A stretch of DNA of 64,000 nt from Streptomyces sp. NBC_01016 (lineage in GTDB: Bacteria; Actinomycetota; Actinomycetes; Streptomycetales; Streptomycetaceae): the NCBI RefSeq assembly GCF_026341035.1, contig NZ_JAPEOQ010000002.1:2356001-2420000 (forward strand). Reading direction: 5' to 3'. How positions within the stretch are numbered: the stretch's first letter is position 1; every line of letters begins with the position of its first letter. This document shows, piece after piece, positions 61,469-64,000 of this stretch. A program made the position numbers and the translations under genes. Below the pieces are notes generated by a model, which was not told the origin of the DNA, searched no databases, and was given only the letters and a program-made list of their open reading frames with translations.

Positions 61469-61737
61469 TGTGGTTGGAGAGCAGTGGCGTGAATTGTGTC
61501 CTGCGGGCTGGGTGCGGCGGGGCGAGGAGTCTCAGGCTCCGCTCCCGCTGTGTCCGTCACACGACCGTTCGATGCCTCGTTGAGAACGCAACAGGCCGTG
61601 ATGGAGGGCGTGCGCCCCGGGCGGGCGGTATCGCTGAGGACGTGACGTGGGAACGCGTGGCTGAGTGGCCTCTACTTCAGGGCGACGGGCAGTCAGCCAT
61701 TGTCGACAGAGCATCGTTGCCCCTGGAGTGGTCGGCC
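61469..61737. other. Gene-free stretch between the type VII promoter and the cyclo-ligase relic
   Basis: About 270 bases without a supportable gene. No terminator or repeat is recognised. Confidence 0.4.
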
Positions 61738-62290
61738 TCAGCTGTCGCCCGCGGGTGCCCGCGCTGCCAGTACGGGAATCGAGGCGGTCTTCGCCGCGTC
61801 GAGGTGTTCCCAGACCAGACCCGAGGGCCGGTGAGGCGCGGGACACGTGATGATCTCTTCGGGGGTGACGATGAGGTCCACGCCGAAGTCGTGTTCCGTG
61901 GCGGGAAGCTCCTCGTCCACCACCTGGAGGGAGTGGACGGTGGTGACGACGATGGTGCGCTCGCTGATCAGTCCTGCTTCCATCAGGAACGCGAACTCCA
62001 GGTCGGAGTAGCCGGCGCCCTTGTCTATGCGGACGCCGGCGCGGTTCACGGCCACGCTGCCCACGACCACCATGTCGACCGGACGCAGGTCGCTCACGTC
62101 CACCTGCGGGGCGATGGTCGCGTCGACCTTACTGGATGCCGCCTCGGCTGGAGGAATGGTCAGAGCGGCGGGGTCGAGGAGGTAGAAGGGGCGTGGGTCA
62201 GCGAGCTTGGGCACGGCCATGTAGACCGTCTTTGCCTCGTCGAGTGCCTTGGCGCGTACGGCAAGTTGAGCCTTGTCCGGGACCGCCTTG
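61738..62290 (-). pseudogene. 5-formyltetrahydrofolate cyclo-ligase family gene, 5'-truncated
   Basis: The - strand frame encodes AVRAKALDEAKTVYMAVPKL, then FYLLDPAALTIPPAEA, VGSVAVNRAGVRIDKGAGYS, LEFAFLMEAGLI, VVDEELPATEHDFGVDLIVT and PHRPSGLVWEHLDAAK. This is the C-terminal two thirds of a 5-formyltetrahydrofolate cyclo-ligase-like protein, including the GxGxGYSD-type phosphate loop. The N-terminus is missing: at about 62291 the frame runs into a transposase fragment on the other strand. The open frame continues upstream only by chance. Confidence 0.78.
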
Positions 62291-62292
62291 AT

Positions 62293-62667
62293 GGTCCGGG
62301 CGGTGTGTCGCTGAACGGCGGGAACCACAACGACGTCACTCAGCTCCTGCCCCTGCTCGACAAGGTCCCCGCCGTGGCGGGAACGGTCGGACGGCCGCAC
62401 AAGCGGCCGGGCTTGCTGTTCGCCGACCGCGGCTACGACCACGACATCTACCGAGACCCGGTCCGCGCCCGCGGCATCGTGCCCGCGATCGCCCGCCGCG
62501 ACACCCGACACGGCACCTACAGCTAGGTCGTGGAGAGGATTTTCGCCTGGTTGCACGGCTTCCGCCGCCTGCGGATCCGGTGGGAACGACGGGCAGACAT
62601 CCACGAAGCATTCCCGAAGCTCGCCTGCTGCCTCATCACCCATCGACAACTCAGGGCCTTGCGCTGA
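62293..62667 (+). pseudogene. C-terminal fragment of an IS5 (IS427-like) transposase with an internal stop
   Basis: The + strand encodes GGNHNDVTQLLPLLDKVPAV, HKRPGLLFADRGYDHDIY and, after an in-frame TAG at 62524-62526 where Trp is expected (Y-S-stop-VVERIF versus YRWVVERTF in relatives), FAWLHGFRRLRIRWERRADI, HEAFPKLACCLITHRQLRAL and a final stop. The N-terminal half is missing. It appears to have truncated the cyclo-ligase gene. Confidence 0.8.
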
Positions 62668-62731
62668 TGTCGGGATGCAAGGCTGTTGATCGCCTCGTGG
62701 CTGCCCGGGGCTCATGCCATGATCCGGCCTC

Positions 62732-63262
62732 ATGAGTGACCATTCGCTTTCACCCGCCTGGCTGGCCTCGTGGACAGACAGAGTCTCCGGGACCCTCACG
62801 GCTATGACAGGCGAGTTCGAGCGGCGGCATGGCTTTCCCCCTGGCGCCAACGAGGTCCGGCCTGCCGACAGCGACGATCAAGCCGCTGCTCGCGCGCTTG
62901 CCCAAGCGAGCCTCATCCCGGCCGACCTGGTCACCTTCTACGACAGCATCGGCGACGTCACCTGGGCGGACGTTGGCAACGGCTACTTCCTCGACCCAGC
63001 AATTGACGTCCTTCTGCAACTCCAGGAGTACGGCGCTGTTGGCATCGGCGCGGACCAGAAGGTCCACGGTCTGGTCATCGGCTCGAACGGAGGCGGCCTG
63101 TCCTACGTCGTGGGCTCTGATGGGGCGGTCCATCGGACGAGGATGGCGTCGCTCGACGAACCGGAGCTCGACGAGGTAGCCGATGACTTGCGGCAGTTTC
63201 TGGAACTGCTGGAGCGATCCCTGACGCGGTTTGTCGCTGACGGCGAGCCGGGATCACTGTAG
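62732..63262 (+). CDS. SMI1/KNR4 (SUKH)-like protein, probable immunity protein
   Basis: The 176-residue protein starts at ATG 62732. The helical start (SWTDRVSGTLTAMTGEFER) is followed by a SUKH-type core: LIPADLVTFYDSIGDVTWAD, GNGYFLDPAIDVLLQLQEY and VHGLVIGSNGGGLSYVVGSD, where the last glycine-rich strand is characteristic. SUKH proteins are common immunity proteins to polymorphic nuclease toxins. No toxin gene is adjacent, so it is an orphan. Its TAG stop coincides with the left end of the inverted-repeat element at 63262. Confidence 0.75.
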   Translation: MSDHSLSPAWLASWTDRVSGTLTAMTGEFERRHGFPPGANEVRPADSDDQAAARALAQASLIPADLVTFYDSIGDVTWADVGNGYFLDPAIDVLLQLQEYGAVGIGADQKVHGLVIGSNGGGLSYVVGSDGAVHRTRMASLDEPELDEVADDLRQFLELLERSLTRFVADGEPGSL

Positions 63263-63529
63263 TTCAGCCCGCGAGACTCATTGTGTTAGCCGCTGTCAAG
63301 CACCTTCGTCGGCCTCGGCACGCGGCAGCCACCGGCCGCGCAGGCCAGGCACGGTAACCAGCAGTAGTCAGAGATCGTCATCCTCAACCACACCAACGGC
63401 ACCGTCCGCCCGGGGCCGAGGCTGGCCACCTGGTGGCAGCAGGCGGAGGCATATGTACAGCTGTGGTCACACCCCAGCCAGGCCGCCCAGCCCGGCCAGC
63501 GGCCCCGCGAGTGAGTTCGCGGGCTGAAC
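63262..63529. repeat. Small element bounded by inverted repeats (MITE-like)
   Basis: GTTCAGCCCGCGAGACTCA at 63262-63280 is matched in inverse orientation by TGAGTTCGCGGGCTGAAC at 63512-63529, with one extra base. About 268 bp lie between the outer edges, and no intact gene lies inside. A + strand frame VILNHTNGTVRPGPRLATWW ending RPRE at the right repeat looks like a gene relic. No target duplication is obvious. Confidence 0.4.
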
Positions 63530-63618
63530 GTTCCGTGCAGGGCTGGTCGTGCCCACCCCGCCCTGCGCCACGGCACCTATGCCCGCCAGCCCGCCCTCGC
63601 CCCGCCACGGAGGCCGCC

Positions 63619-63690
63619 ATGACCGAATACCTCACCAGTCGCATCAAGGGCACCGCCGCGCGTGGCAAAGTCCACACCCCGCGCCCCAGT
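63619..63690 (+). pseudogene. Start of an interrupted unknown gene
   Basis: ATG 63619 follows GGAGG at a good spacing and begins MTEYLTSRIKGTAARGKVHT. At about 63690 the sequence switches to transposase-related sequence on the other strand. It looks like the 5' stub of a gene cut by a mobile element. The family is unknown. Confidence 0.35.
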
Positions 63691-64000
63691 TCACCGCCAA
63701 CTCCTGGCATCGGGAGTGAGGTACCTCCGGGCCCGGGCGACGTCCTCCTGCACAACGCGCTCGGCTACCGGAGGCTCAGCCAGCACCGCCGCCACCAGCA
63801 CTCCGCACTGGGCACACTCGCCGGTGGTGGAATCCACGCTGACCAGCGACAAGTCCACCCTGCCGCGCTGGGCGGCTTCGGCGACCAGGCCCTCCAACAG
63901 GGCCTCGAAGACACCGGCGTCCCGCCACTGCCTGAAGCGGTTGTGCACGCTGGACCAGGCGCCGAACTCGGCCGGCATATCCCCGCCACAGCGCTCCTGA
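63691..64000 (-). pseudogene. Fragment of an IS5-family transposase at the window edge
   Basis: On the - strand the sequence encodes AEFGAWSSVHNRFRQWRDAG, VFEALLEGLVAEAAQRG and RVDLSLVSVDSTT, the N-terminal region of an IS5-type transposase up to its first catalytic Asp (SVDSTT). The 5' end lies beyond 64000. After DSTT the sequence no longer matches the family, so the element is truncated or rearranged at about 63840. Confidence 0.7.

Noticed and set aside
1..64000. tRNA or rRNA genes and att sites
   Set aside because: No cloverleaf, TTCGA-type T-arm context or rRNA-like stretch was seen by eye. A tRNAscan run would be decisive.

Overview
This is very GC-rich actinobacterial chromosome, most likely Streptomyces. 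The signs are strong GC bias in third codon positions, frequent GTG starts, ATGA/GTGA start-stop overlaps, a SARP/AfsR-type regulator, a streptomycete ESX/type VII secretion locus (EccC, EccD, DUF6177, DUF6507, ESAT-6-like proteins) and many actinomycete insertion sequences. Every part looks accessory: defence genes, polymorphic toxins, transposon scars and regulators, with no housekeeping operon and no RNA gene seen.

Region 1 (1-22512, all + strand) is one long, mostly translationally coupled locus. It holds the end of an unknown gene, a single-pass membrane protein with an acidic residue in its membrane helix, a TerY-P-like triad (von Willebrand A protein, PP2C phosphatase, divergent kinase), a canonical Ser/Thr kinase, a SNF2 helicase, a giant N6-adenine methyltransferase, a giant DEAD/DEAH helicase with DUF1998-type zinc modules and a nuclease-like C-terminus, and a UvrD-type helicase with a RelE/ParE-like N-terminus. 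The helicase and methyltransferase core is related to DISARM-like anti-phage systems, but the composition is not canonical. This is the best candidate here for an undescribed or barely described system.

Region 2 (22577-28088, - strand) is a secreted polymorphic-toxin cassette: SseB-like protein, WXG100-like protein, DUF6531/RHS toxin and a candidate immunity gene, joined by 4-base overlaps. Region 3 (28150-36545) mixes transposon scars with a NACHT NTPase locus. The NTPase and the divergent small protein carry matching short glycine/valine motifs that may be amyloid-type signalling motifs. Region 4 (36548-44982) holds an NB-ARC ATPase without a DNA-binding domain, more IS debris, an AfsR-like SARP regulator and a lipoprotein gene with SARP-like heptad repeats in front of it.

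Region 5 (46630-61354, - strand) is the type VII secretion locus. It is transcribed from two ESAT-6-like genes through DUF6507, a large toxin with a PD-(D/E)XK-like C-terminus, a pentapeptide-repeat protein (probable immunity), spare immunity genes including Imm49, EccD, a MinD-like ATPase, EccC and DUF6177. Two features stand out: an in-frame TGA in the third ATPase domain of EccC, and a 38-bp sequence repeated four times at the MinD/EccC junction that creates three tandem 13-residue mini-ORFs, each overlapping the next start by 4 bases. Region 6 (61738-64000) contains a truncated 5-formyltetrahydrofolate cyclo-ligase gene, transposase fragments, a SUKH/SMI1-like gene and a small inverted-repeat element.

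Three 1.2-kb insertion sequences of one family (35032-36241, 39535-40727, 45172-46381) punctuate the window. Only the third is flanked by a clear target duplication, so the other two probably sit at deletion or recombination junctions.
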